A stretch of DNA of 21,150 nt from CAZIMM01 sp964540415 (GTDB taxonomy: Bacteria; Bacillota; Clostridia; Oscillospirales; Acutalibacteraceae): positions 1 to 21,150 of the forward strand of contig CAZIMM010000030.1 in NCBI GenBank assembly GCA_964540415.1, read 5' to 3'. Of this stretch, positions 1 through 8,348 are shown in pieces; within the stretch, counting starts at the first letter, position 1, and each line of letters opens with the position of its first letter. Below the pieces are notes generated by a model. The model ran no database searches and was not told the DNA's origin. It saw only the letters and a list, made by a program, of their open reading frames with translations. Made by a program: the position numbers and the translations under genes.

Positions 1-34
1 ACGCATTCCGAGGAGTTTTGACGCGGCATTGGCG

Positions 35-56
35 AAAAAGCGGCTCAAAAAACCGC
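35..56 (-). terminator. Candidate intrinsic terminator after glgA
   Basis: Read on the minus strand, a short GC stem (GCGGT paired with GCCGC, one G-U pair, loop of about seven bases at 40-56) is followed at once by five U residues (35-39). It begins seven bases past the glgA stop codon, where the end of the glycogen operon would be expected. The stem is only five pairs, so this is a weak call. Confidence 0.45.
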
Positions 57-62
57 ATGGGG

Positions 63-1496
63 TTAGACTCTCTCCGCCCTAAGCAGGTCTTTATAAAGCC
101 TGATATATTCATTTGCGGAACGTCCCCAGCTGTAATCGCTTTCAAGCGCACGCTTGACAAGAAGCTGCCAGCCGTCTTTCTCGGCATAGCCGGCGAGCGC
201 GCGGTCAATTGCGCCGAGCATATCATGGGCGTTGTAGCTTTTGAAAGTGAAGCCGTTTCCGATGCCGTCGCCGCTGTCGGAAATGCTGTCCTTGAGTCCG
301 CCGGTTTCGCGGACAATCGGCACACTGCCGTAGCGCAGGGCAACCATCTGAGAAAGCCCGCAAGGTTCGCTCTTTGACGGCATGAGGAACATATCGCTGC
401 CGGCATATATTCTGTGAGCAAGCTCCGGAATGAAGCCCAGACGAAGTGCAAACTTGCCGGGGAACTTCGCGGCGACATCCTTGAAGAAGCTCTCATACTG
501 CCACTCACCTGAGCCGAGCACGGCAAACTGAACGTCAGAGCGGGAAAGCAGCTCCTCGAGCACCGCCTTGACAAGGTCAAGCCCCTTATGCGTGACAAGA
601 CGTGTCACCATTGCAATCAAAGGAACATCCGCATTTTCGGGCAGTCCCAGCTCCTGCTGAAGGGCTGCCTTGTTTTTTGCCTTGTTTGAGAAATCCTCGG
701 CGGAATAGTTTTCCGCAAGTGCCGGATCGGTTTCCGGGTTATAGCTCACGGTGTCAATGCCGTTGAGAATGCCCGTCAGCTTGAACGTGCGCTGTGCGAG
801 AATGCCGTCCAGTCCGTGGCTGTACCATGGGTCGAGAATCTCGTTGGCGTAGGTCGGGCTGACGGTTGTGATGAGATTTGAGCTCTCAATCGCGCCTTTC
901 ATGAGGTTGACATCTTTGTTGTATTCAATTGTGCTCCATGCCTTGTCCGGCAGGCCGAGAACATCTCCGACAAGCTCCTTGCCGTAAACTCCCTGATATT
1001 GAATGTTGTGAATCGTAAAAACGGTTTTGATGTTTTCGTAGCCGGGAGAATTTGCGTACATTGACGAATAATAAATCGGAATAAGAGCCGTCTGCCAGTC
1101 ATTGCAGTGGATGATGTCTGGCTTAAAGTCGATGTATGGAATTATTTCCAGCACAGCGCGGGAAAAGAACGCAAAGCGCTCTGCGTCATCATAGTGGCCG
1201 TATATTCCCTCGCGCTTAAAATAATACTGATTGTCGAGCAGGTAATAGATTACTCCTCCGGCGCGCGCCTCAAAAATTCCGCAATACTGCCTGCGCCATG
1301 CTACGGGGACGGAAATGTGCGTGATGAACTTCATGCTGTCCTTCAGCTCTTGTTTGATTCCGTCATAAAGCGGCATAACCACTCTGCACCCGATGAGCCT
1401 TTTTCTCAGAGCCTGCGGCAGAGAACCCGCCACATCGCCGAGGCCGCCTGTCGCCATGAAGGGCATTGCCTCGCTTGCAGCAAACAACACTTTCAC
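63..1496 (-). CDS. glgA: Glycogen synthase (ADP-glucose, GT5)
   Basis: Transfers glucose from ADP-glucose to the non-reducing end of alpha-1,4-glucan in the cytoplasm. The GTG start at 1496 gives 477 residues, the usual GlgA length, beginning MKVLFAASEAMPF, and it lies 8 bases after an AAGGAG ribosome site. A longer in-frame TTG start at 1517 has no such site. With this start the numbering aligns with E. coli GlgA: the EPCGLSQ motif places the catalytic-region Glu at 377, as in E. coli, and the C-terminal RLVTHKG (about 299-305) matches the RL..QKG nucleotide-binding segment. Odd feature: the N-terminal KTGGL motif reads ATGGL, so the ADP-glucose-contacting Lys15 is Ala. It is the last gene of the glg operon and starts 17 bases after the rhamnosidase stop. 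Confidence 0.95.
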   Translation of the reverse strand: MKVLFAASEAMPFMATGGLGDVAGSLPQALRKRLIGCRVVMPLYDGIKQELKDSMKFITHISVPVAWRRQYCGIFEARAGGVIYYLLDNQYYFKREGIYGHYDDAERFAFFSRAVLEIIPYIDFKPDIIHCNDWQTALIPIYYSSMYANSPGYENIKTVFTIHNIQYQGVYGKELVGDVLGLPDKAWSTIEYNKDVNLMKGAIESSNLITTVSPTYANEILDPWYSHGLDGILAQRTFKLTGILNGIDTVSYNPETDPALAENYSAEDFSNKAKNKAALQQELGLPENADVPLIAMVTRLVTHKGLDLVKAVLEELLSRSDVQFAVLGSGEWQYESFFKDVAAKFPGKFALRLGFIPELAHRIYAGSDMFLMPSKSEPCGLSQMVALRYGSVPIVRETGGLKDSISDSGDGIGNGFTFKSYNAHDMLGAIDRALAGYAEKDGWQLLVKRALESDYSWGRSANEYIRLYKDLLRAERV

Positions 1497-1504
1497 TTTT
1501 TTCA

Positions 1505-1510
1505 CTCCTT
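1505..1510 (-). promoter_or_regulatory. Ribosome binding site that fixes the glgA start
   Basis: AAGGAG on the minus strand lies 8 bases before the GTG at 1496 and 3 bases after the stop of the upstream rhamnosidase gene. It supports the shorter GlgA (477 residues) and suggests re-initiation by ribosomes finishing the upstream gene. Confidence 0.8.
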
Positions 1511-1513
1511 GAT

Positions 1514-3862
1514 TCAATCTTGACTGATCCTGTATTCTGTTTTGCCGGCACGCATCTTATCATACCCCATGCCGTCAAGCCAATTGCTGTTTTCGCTGAC
1601 AAAATGCCAGTCCTCCGGCAGACGGACATAACCCTTAAGTCCCGCCGGTGCGGAAACGGTGAGAACTATCTCCCTGCCGTCGCGCTTCCAATCAACCTCA
1701 AGCCTGCCCTTCACCGTGTCATAATGAGCACAGGCATATTCGAGCTTGGAGACAAAATTCGGGCAGACATCCGCCGTGGCGGCACCCTGCATGCGCGGAT
1801 TGATTCTGATGCCCGCAATTTTTGAGATGAAGAAGTTGCTCACATCTCCCCAGAAGTGGTGGTTGAGCGACCCGCTCTGCCTTTCGGTGGGCATGAAGGA
1901 TTCCCAGAGAGAGGTTGCGCCGCGCTTTATCCAGTTGCCGTAGGACGGGTAATCCTCGCGGGTTATCATGTCGTAGGCGAGATTTATGAAGCCGCCGTCT
2001 GCGAGAACATGGAAAATCGTTCTGCCGCCGAGAAATCCTACATCCATCGCACCTCCGTTGTCGCGTATGTACCCGACCAGCCTTGCGAGAGCCGCCTGTT
2101 TTTCACCCTGCTCGAAGATGTTGTAGAATATGCCCATTGCCTGACCGGTCTGGCTGCTGCCGAGCACGGTCATGGTGTTGAAATCAATGAGGTTTTTGCG
2201 CACCGCCTTTTTGAGTCCGGCGGCAAGAGCACGTGCAAATTCCGCCTGTGCCGTGCGCCCGAGAGCGTCAAAAATCACTGCGGCCTTTTCTGCGGTGTCC
2301 ATGGTAATGACGGAATCGGTGAACTCGAGGGGAACCTTGTAGTCTCCCGCGCCCCTGCCGACGGGGCACCAGTCTCCGAGGCCTATGCAGATGAGCCCGC
2401 GCTCGTCAATCCGGGTTGAAATATAGTCAAGATAGCGAAAAATCGCCGACGCGTTTTCTTTGAGAACGGAGGTGTCACCGCGATAGCGGTAGGTGACATA
2501 GGGCAGGTTTGTCAATACAGAGTCCCAAGCGGGGCCGTTGCCCCACTCAAAGCCCCATCCGCCTGTCGGAACAATTCCGGGCAGACTGCCGTCGAGTGCC
2601 TGTGCGGCACGTATGCTTCGCAGCCACTCGGCATAGCTTTTTTCGGGGGCGAAATTGAGCGTGACATGCTCGCTTGAAATGCTTGCGTCACCCGTCCAGC
2701 CGTTTTTCTCCCTGTGCGGACAATCCGTCGGAAACCAGACAAAGTTTGCAAGATCCGAACGGCGAGTTATCTCCTGAATTTTGTTTGCAATTTCATCGGA
2801 GCATTCAAACGCCCCTCTGTCGGCAAGTGCGGAATTGATTACAACACAGGTGAGCAGCTCTGCAGTTGCCTGCTTTTCCGTCACACCTGTGACAAGGCAG
2901 TAGCGGAAGCCGTGGTAGGTGAATTTCGGCTCATACACCGCGCTGCCGCCCTTGCAGATATAGATATCCCTCTGTGAATAACCGGCGGGATAAAAGTTGA
3001 TTGTACGGTTATCCAGCTTGCCGTCGGTGAGCAGCTCACCGAATTGGAGCACGATTTCCTGCCCCGGCTCGCCGTCGATTTTCAGCCTGCAGACACCCGA
3101 AATGTTTTCGCCGAAATCATAGATATAGCCGCTTTCTTTTTCCGGCGGGATGTACTGCGGGACAGTGTCTTCGAATCTGCCGTGCGGGTCGTGCGGAATC
3201 AGTTCACCCGGAAAAACCGCGACAGGTTTGATTTCGCGCACACGGCTGACAGTGTCTGCAGCGCATATCCTCGCTTCACCGCGCGGCTGCTCTGTAAAAT
3301 AGGCGTTTGCCCAGCCGCTGTCGTCAAAATCCGGCAGCGTCCAGCCGTCAAGCTCCAGCCTAGCGTCATAAAACTCGCCGCTGCGCAAATCGTCAAATGT
3401 GATTGCCGAAGCCGCAACCCTTGTGTCCGTGCCGGCAGTGACAAAAGCCTCGCCGCCGTCCTCATTTGTGAGCGACAGCTCAAACGCAAGCCTCGGCACT
3501 CCCCTGAACTTTGCCTTTTCAAAGTCCCAGACCTGACCGCCCGGGCAGTTCTGCATTCCGTTGCCGAGAATTGCGGCAATGACATTTTTGCCCTTCCGGA
3601 GATATTTCCCGATTTCGTATTCATCAAAATAAACAATATCGTCGGGGTTCGAAATATAAGGTGCGAGCGGTCCCTTTGTTATGTTTTCGCCGTTTATCCA
3701 CACCTCGTAAAACCCGAGTCCGGATATCAGAAGCGTCGCATCCTCCGAAACACTTTCAAGCTCAAACGTGTGCCTGAAAAGCGGAGCGGGAACATGATGC
3801 TCATAGGTTGTGTATTCATGAAAAGCGGAAATAAACGCAGGCACTCTGTCCAACGCACTCAC
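1514..3862 (-). CDS. GH78 family alpha-L-rhamnosidase, cytoplasmic
   Basis: Inverting hydrolase family that removes terminal alpha-L-rhamnose from glycans and glycosides. The 782 residues follow GH78 order: an N-terminal beta domain with a carbohydrate-binding look (about 25-170), a second beta domain, an (alpha/alpha)6 barrel and a C-terminal beta domain. TDCPHREKNGWTGD (Asp380, Glu385, Asp392) is the family active-site block, and GATSLWES carries Glu654, the expected general base. No signal peptide is visible, so it should act on imported sugars. It lies 15 bases after glgD and just before glgA, inside the glycogen operon. The first codon is uncertain: GTG at 3862 has a poor ribosome site, while TTG at 3853 sits 6 bases after GGGGTG. 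Rhamnose specificity is inferred from the family; GH78-like enzymes with other substrates cannot be excluded. Confidence 0.88.
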   Translation of the reverse strand: MSALDRVPAFISAFHEYTTYEHHVPAPLFRHTFELESVSEDATLLISGLGFYEVWINGENITKGPLAPYISNPDDIVYFDEYEIGKYLRKGKNVIAAILGNGMQNCPGGQVWDFEKAKFRGVPRLAFELSLTNEDGGEAFVTAGTDTRVAASAITFDDLRSGEFYDARLELDGWTLPDFDDSGWANAYFTEQPRGEARICAADTVSRVREIKPVAVFPGELIPHDPHGRFEDTVPQYIPPEKESGYIYDFGENISGVCRLKIDGEPGQEIVLQFGELLTDGKLDNRTINFYPAGYSQRDIYICKGGSAVYEPKFTYHGFRYCLVTGVTEKQATAELLTCVVINSALADRGAFECSDEIANKIQEITRRSDLANFVWFPTDCPHREKNGWTGDASISSEHVTLNFAPEKSYAEWLRSIRAAQALDGSLPGIVPTGGWGFEWGNGPAWDSVLTNLPYVTYRYRGDTSVLKENASAIFRYLDYISTRIDERGLICIGLGDWCPVGRGAGDYKVPLEFTDSVITMDTAEKAAVIFDALGRTAQAEFARALAAGLKKAVRKNLIDFNTMTVLGSSQTGQAMGIFYNIFEQGEKQAALARLVGYIRDNGGAMDVGFLGGRTIFHVLADGGFINLAYDMITREDYPSYGNWIKRGATSLWESFMPTERQSGSLNHHFWGDVSNFFISKIAGIRINPRMQGAATADVCPNFVSKLEYACAHYDTVKGRLEVDWKRDGREIVLTVSAPAGLKGYVRLPEDWHFVSENSNWLDGMGYDKMRAGKTEYRISQD

Positions 3863-3877
3863 CCCATTGTTTTATTT

Positions 3878-4987
3878 TTATACCATGATTCCCTTGCTCA
3901 CATACACCGGGAAGGTGTCCGTTCCGCAAACGCTCTTGTTCGGGCGTATGACAACGCTCTTGTCGAGTATCACGCTCTCGAGCTTCGCTCCGGAACCGAT
4001 GAAAGAATCCTGCATGATAATCGAGTTGCGCACCACTGCGCCCTTTTCGATGCGAACACCTCTTGCGAGCACGCAGTTGACCACCTCGCCGTCGATTATG
4101 CAGCCGTCGGAAACAAGAGAATTCTCAACATCCGAGCCGAGGCCGTATATCGCGGGCATATCGTCACGCACCTTGGTGTAAACCGGGCGCTCCGGTGTGA
4201 ACAGCTCGCGGCGCTTCTCGCTGTCCAGCAGCTCGAGGTTGATTTCGTAATAGCTTTTGAGGGAATCCACAGTGCCCGCGAAGCCGTTGACCTTGCAGCC
4301 GAAAATGTGCAGGGACTTCACGTTGCGCTGGATTATGTCCCGCTCAAAGTTTTCATAGTGCATTGCGGATGCCTCGTTGATAAGGCGCATGAGCAGTGCC
4401 CTGCGCATGAAGAAATAATTCAGCGAATAGTTTGACTCGCCCGTGTCGCCGTTTCCGACCGCAACTCCTTCCACTCTGCCGTCCGGGCCGAGGGAAAGGG
4501 TCATGATGTCGCTGAGCTGCGGTGCTTTGCCTGTGTTATAAAGCACGGTTATGCTCGCCGAGTTTTTGATGTGCTCTCTTGCGAGCTTGTCAACGTCAAT
4601 GTTGCAAACAACATTGCAGTCGCACAGCAGCACAAACTCCTCGCTTGAGCGGCTGATGAAATTCATGCTGCCTTTAAGCGCTTCGATGCGGTTTGAATAC
4701 ATTCCCGCCTCACCGGTGAAAAACGGAGGCAGGATGAACATGCCCTCTCTCTTGCGCGCAAGGTCCCACGGCTTGCCGGTTCCCAGGTGATCCATGAGCG
4801 ACTGATAGTTGCTCTTTGTTATCACGCCGACCTTGCCGATTCCGCCGTTTACCATGTTGGAAAGTGCAAAATCTATCAGGCGGTATCTTCCGCCGAACGG
4901 GATCGAACCCATTGTACGCCTGTTTGTAAGCTCCGGCACTGCGGAATCATAGGCGTTTGAATAGACGATACCTAAAACATTATTCAT
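3878..4987 (-). CDS. glgD: GlgD, regulatory subunit paralogue of glucose-1-phosphate adenylyltransferase
   Basis: Partner of GlgC in the ADP-glucose pyrophosphorylase of many Bacillota; in characterised systems GlgD is catalytically weak or inactive and changes GlgC activity in a mixed complex. The 369 residues share the GlgC core (IPFGGRYRLIDFALSN at about 29-44, KPWDLARKREG) and a C-terminal left-handed beta-helix (repeats such as GCIIDGEVVNCVLARG). The nucleotide-binding signature is lost: where GlgC has AGGQGSRLG, GlgD has IVYSNAYDSAV. This is what separates the two subunits. It lies 41 bases downstream of glgC in the same operon. A GAAAGGA ribosome site lies about 13 bases before the ATG, a rather long spacing. 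Confidence 0.95.
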   Translation of the reverse strand: MNNVLGIVYSNAYDSAVPELTNRRTMGSIPFGGRYRLIDFALSNMVNGGIGKVGVITKSNYQSLMDHLGTGKPWDLARKREGMFILPPFFTGEAGMYSNRIEALKGSMNFISRSSEEFVLLCDCNVVCNIDVDKLAREHIKNSASITVLYNTGKAPQLSDIMTLSLGPDGRVEGVAVGNGDTGESNYSLNYFFMRRALLMRLINEASAMHYENFERDIIQRNVKSLHIFGCKVNGFAGTVDSLKSYYEINLELLDSEKRRELFTPERPVYTKVRDDMPAIYGLGSDVENSLVSDGCIIDGEVVNCVLARGVRIEKGAVVRNSIIMQDSFIGSGAKLESVILDKSVVIRPNKSVCGTDTFPVYVSKGIMV

Positions 4988-5028
4988 TTCGGAATGTCAG
5001 TCCTTTCGATAATAAATCCGGAGCTTTC

Positions 5029-6225
5029 TCACTCATCGAGCATTGCCTTCGGCGCAACCCTTTGATTCTGTTTGACCGTTACGTTTGCACCGACAACCGC
5101 AACTCCCCAGTCCTCAAGATTATCCATGGCCTCCGGCCGCTCGCCGACAACCGCTTTTTGCTCGATAACCGCGTTCTCGGCAACCATTGCGTACTGAACG
5201 ACCGCGCCGCTTTTGATGACAGTGCCGGGCATGACAATTGAATCGCGCACCACAGCGTCCTTTTCAACAACAACATCGGCAAACAGCACGGAGAAGTCAA
5301 CGTCGCCCTCAATCACGCAGCCCTCGGCAATCAGGGAGTTCTGAACCGACGCTTCCTTTGAAATATAGTGCGGCGGCGACGAGGGACTCTTTGAATAAAT
5401 CCTCCATGATGCGTCGCTCAGGTCAAGGTCAACCTTCGGATTGAGCAAATCGAGGTTTGCCTCCCACAGGCTGTCGATTGTTCCGACATCCTTCCAATAG
5501 CTTTTGAACGGGAACGCAAACATACGCTCCCCGGCGGTGTGCATTGCGGGAATCACGTCGTGGCCGAAATCGTTTTTGGACTGCGGGTCAGCCTCATCGT
5601 CAAGCAGATAGCGGCGCAGCTTGCTCCACGTGAACATATAAACGCCCATTGACGCCTTGTTGCTTTTGGGGTTTTTGGGCTTCTCCTCAAAGGCGGTGAT
5701 TGAACCGTCCGGGTCAACAAACATCAGGCCGAATCGGGTAGCCTCCTCCCACGGAACCTCAAGCATTGCGATTGTGCAGTCCGCCTGCTTTTCCTTGTGG
5801 TAAGCAAGCATCTCGGAATAGTCCATTTTATATATATGGTCGCCCGAGAGGATGAGGACGTATTCGGGGTCGTACCTGTCAATGAAATTAATGTTTTGAT
5901 AAATCGCGTTGGCTGTGCCTTTATACCACTCGGTGCCCTGTATCTGCTGATACGGCGAAAGGATGTGAACCCCTCCGTACATTCTGTCGAGATCCCACGG
6001 CTGACCGTTTCCGATGTAGTCGTTCAGCTCAAGCGGCTGATACTGTGTGAGCACGCCGACTGTGTAGATACCGGAGTTTACACAGTTTGAAAGAGGGAAA
6101 TCTATGATACGGTATTTCCCGCCGTAAGGCACCGCGGGTTTTGCAATGCTTTTGGTGAGAATACCGAGTCTGCTTCCCTGACCGCCCGCGAGCAGCATGG
6201 CGATGCATTCGGTTTTCTGGGACAT
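5029..6225 (-). CDS. glgC: Glucose-1-phosphate adenylyltransferase catalytic subunit
   Basis: Makes ADP-glucose and pyrophosphate from ATP and glucose-1-phosphate, the committed step of bacterial glycogen synthesis. The 398 residues have the intact nucleotidyltransferase signature LLAGGQGSRLG (11-21), then KPAVPYGGKYRIIDFPLSN (29-47), QPWDLDRMYGG, the SGDHIYKMDY metal-site region, FEEKPKNP, and a C-terminal beta-helix (EGCVIEGDVDFSVLF and following repeats). The ATG is preceded by AAGGAGGAA with six bases of spacing. The gene lies 22 bases after glgB and 41 before glgD. Allosteric control by sugar phosphates is typical of the family but cannot be read from this sequence. Confidence 0.97.
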   Translation of the reverse strand: MSQKTECIAMLLAGGQGSRLGILTKSIAKPAVPYGGKYRIIDFPLSNCVNSGIYTVGVLTQYQPLELNDYIGNGQPWDLDRMYGGVHILSPYQQIQGTEWYKGTANAIYQNINFIDRYDPEYVLILSGDHIYKMDYSEMLAYHKEKQADCTIAMLEVPWEEATRFGLMFVDPDGSITAFEEKPKNPKSNKASMGVYMFTWSKLRRYLLDDEADPQSKNDFGHDVIPAMHTAGERMFAFPFKSYWKDVGTIDSLWEANLDLLNPKVDLDLSDASWRIYSKSPSSPPHYISKEASVQNSLIAEGCVIEGDVDFSVLFADVVVEKDAVVRDSIVMPGTVIKSGAVVQYAMVAENAVIEQKAVVGERPEAMDNLEDWGVAVVGANVTVKQNQRVAPKAMLDE

Positions 6226-6247
6226 AATCTATTCCTCCTTTATAGAT

Positions 6248-8155
6248 TCATATATTACCACTTTGTTTTTGTCTTTTTTTGGCGGATTTTCGAATCAGTT
6301 TTAAATAAATTGTTGAAAGCCCTGCAAGATTCAGCTCCAGACATTGCGAGCAGCCGTGCATTTCTTCATCGATTGTTTTGAGCTTGCCCGAGCTGCCGGT
6401 GCCTGTGCCGCCGAATTCCGCTGCGTCCGAATTGAAAACAACCTCGTACGTTCCGGCTGCCGGCACGCCGACTTTGTATCCCTTTCGCTCAACAACGGTG
6501 AAGTTGCTCACAACCGCAATCTCGTTGCCGGAAGCGTCAATTCGGCGGAACGCGAGCACGGAATTCGTGCTGTCGTCACTTATCAGCCAGGCAAAGCCCT
6601 CCCAGCCGTAATCAATCTGCCAGAGCGCCGGAGTGGATTTGTAAAAATTGTTGAGCGCCTTTGTGTAGTTTGCAAGCTTCCTGTGCATATCATAGTCAAG
6701 CAGAAGCCAGTCAAGACCCGCGTCATATTTCCACTCGATGAACTGCCCGAACTCCTGACCCATGAACAGAAGCTTTTTGCCCGGATGTGAATACATATAT
6801 CCGAGGAATGAGCGCACTCCCGCAAATTTTTCTTCATATGTCCCCGGCATTTTGTTGATGAGCGAGCACTTGCCGTGCACCACCTCGTCGTGCGAGACGG
6901 GAAGCACGAAGTTCTCCGAAAAAGCGTAGAAAAACGAAAACGTCAGGCACTCATGGTTGAACTTTCTGAACAAACCGTCAAGCGAAAAATACCGCAGGCA
7001 ATCGTTCATCCAGCCCATGTTCCATTTGAAGTTGAAACCCAGCCCGCCCATAAAGGTGGGTTTGGACACAAGCGGCCACGCCGTGCTTTCCTCGGCAATC
7101 ATCATCACGTCGCCGTAGCTTGCGAACATTTCCTCGTTGAGCTTTTTCAGAAACTCGACCGCCTCAAGGTTTTCATTGCCGTTGTTGATGTTGGGCAGCC
7201 ATTTTCCGTCCTCGCGTCCGTAATCGAGATAGAGCATGGAAGCGACGGCGTCCACCCGCAGCCCGTCAATGTGGAACTTGTCCACCCAGAAAAGAGCCGA
7301 GGACATCAAAAAGCTCTTGACCTCGTTGCGTCCGTAATCAAACACCTTTGTGCCCCACTGAAGATGCTCACCCTTGAGAGGGGACTCATATTCATAGCAG
7401 GGCTTGCCGTCAAAAAGGCTCAGCCCGTGCGCGTCCTTCGGAAAGTGCGCCGGAACCCAGTCCAGAATCACGCCGATGCCCGCCTTGTGGCACTCGTCCA
7501 CAAGATACATCAGGTCCTTGGGCGTGCCGTAACGGGAGGTGGGTGAAAAATAACCCGTCGCCTGATATCCCCACGAGCCGTCATAGGGATATTCGTTGAG
7601 GGGCATGAATTCAATGTGAGTGTATCCCATGTCCGCAACATAGGGCACCAGAGAATCGGCAAGCATACGGTAGGAGAGAAACGAGCCGTCCTCATTCTGC
7701 CGCCACGAGCCTGCGTGAACCTCATAGATGTTGACCGGCTGTTCGTAAAGCGGTTTTTTGCGGCGGCTTTTGAGCCACTCGCCGTCGCTCCAGGAATAGC
7801 ACTCAAGGTCATAAAGCTTTGAGGCATTTGCCGGGCGGGTTTCGGAATGGAAGGCATAGGGGTCGCACTTGAGCACCGTTTCGCCGTCTTCGCAGACGAT
7901 GCTGAATTTGTAAGCGTCGTACTCGCTGAGGCCCGGAAGAATGCATTCCCACAGCCCCGCATCGTTCACCGGTTCCATGGGAGACGCCGCGCCGTTCCAG
8001 TCGTTAAAATCTCCGACCACGCTCACAGAAAGAGCGTGCGGAGCCCAGACGCGAAAGGAGACTGTGCCGTCACCCAGGAAATGCGCGCCCATAACTTCAT
8101 AAGCCCGCACATTTTCTCCCCTGTGGAACAGATAGAACGGAACATCATTTGTCAT
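6248..8155 (-). CDS. glgB: 1,4-alpha-glucan branching enzyme (GH13)
   Basis: Cuts alpha-1,4-glucan and re-attaches the segment through an alpha-1,6 bond, creating glycogen branches. The 635 residues comprise an N-terminal CBM48-type domain (about 20-110, SFRVWAPHALSVSVVGDFNDW), the GH13 barrel and a C-terminal beta domain. Catalytic residues are visible: nucleophile Asp302 in DGLRVDAV, acid/base Glu355 in MIAEES, and Asp423 in VSHDEVVHG. WGYQATGYFSPTSRYG and MGQEFGQ are branching-enzyme signatures. It lacks the second N1 module of E. coli-type enzymes, giving the shorter form common in Bacillota. The ATG follows GGAGGA at good spacing. It is the first gene of the glg operon, downstream of a strong promoter. 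The C-terminal tail (about residues 622-635) is basic and of unknown role. Confidence 0.96.
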   Translation of the reverse strand: MTNDVPFYLFHRGENVRAYEVMGAHFLGDGTVSFRVWAPHALSVSVVGDFNDWNGAASPMEPVNDAGLWECILPGLSEYDAYKFSIVCEDGETVLKCDPYAFHSETRPANASKLYDLECYSWSDGEWLKSRRKKPLYEQPVNIYEVHAGSWRQNEDGSFLSYRMLADSLVPYVADMGYTHIEFMPLNEYPYDGSWGYQATGYFSPTSRYGTPKDLMYLVDECHKAGIGVILDWVPAHFPKDAHGLSLFDGKPCYEYESPLKGEHLQWGTKVFDYGRNEVKSFLMSSALFWVDKFHIDGLRVDAVASMLYLDYGREDGKWLPNINNGNENLEAVEFLKKLNEEMFASYGDVMMIAEESTAWPLVSKPTFMGGLGFNFKWNMGWMNDCLRYFSLDGLFRKFNHECLTFSFFYAFSENFVLPVSHDEVVHGKCSLINKMPGTYEEKFAGVRSFLGYMYSHPGKKLLFMGQEFGQFIEWKYDAGLDWLLLDYDMHRKLANYTKALNNFYKSTPALWQIDYGWEGFAWLISDDSTNSVLAFRRIDASGNEIAVVSNFTVVERKGYKVGVPAAGTYEVVFNSDAAEFGGTGTGSSGKLKTIDEEMHGCSQCLELNLAGLSTIYLKLIRKSAKKRQKQSGNI

Positions 8156-8186
8156 GAGCTTGTCCTCCGAATTTTATTCATTCATA

Positions 8187-8215
8187 ATAATACCAAACTA
8201 TAACTATTTTTTCAA
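8187..8215 (-). promoter_or_regulatory. Sigma-A type promoter of the glgB-glgC-glgD-GH78-glgA operon
   Basis: On the minus strand, TTGAAA (8210-8215) and TATTAT (8187-8192) are separated by 17 bases, with TG one base before the -10 (extended -10). Each hexamer matches consensus at five of six positions. Transcription would start near 8180, leaving a leader of about 25 bases that contains the glgB ribosome site. The region 8156-8348 has no gene and is AT-rich. Confidence 0.75.
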
Positions 8216-8222
8216 GTGTTTT

Positions 8223-8280
8223 TGAACAAATTACCAGAACATTTACAATTTTTCGGCAAAATCCTTGTGTATTTTGTTCA
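8223..8280. repeat. Separated inverted repeat upstream of the glg promoter
   Basis: TGAACAAA (8223-8230) and its exact complement TTTGTTCA (8273-8280) form 8-base arms centred about 50 bases apart. The inner-edge copy lies in TTTGAACAAA (8221-8230), itself a near-palindrome, ending six bases upstream of the -35 box. It could be an activator or repressor site for the glg operon, but AT-rich DNA yields such pairs by chance. Confidence 0.25.
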
Positions 8281-8348
8281 TTTTTATTCGGGAAATGTAT
8301 TATTGAGTATATTACATTCCTGCGTTTTTATGCTGCACGGTATTGCTG

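Noticed and set aside
1497..1517. TTG at 1517 as the glgA start
   Set aside because: It would place the AAGGAG ribosome site inside the coding region and add seven residues absent from the usual GlgA N-terminus; the GTG at 1496 fits both spacing and family alignment.
3044..4435. A 463-codon open frame on the plus strand opposite the rhamnosidase 5' half and glgD
   Set aside because: It runs antisense across two clearly homologous genes, its translation resembles no protein and is low in family-like motifs, and it has no ribosome site. It is explained by codon bias of the minus-strand genes.
6875..7546. A 223-codon open frame on the plus strand inside glgB
   Set aside because: It is antisense to the GH13 catalytic domain, with no ribosome site or family resemblance.
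8291..8340. Hairpin after the VTT gene as its intrinsic terminator
   Set aside because: The stem GGAATGTA/TACATTTCC has a bulge and no U tract follows in the minus direction; in the plus direction the T tract is four bases away and no plus-strand gene needs it.
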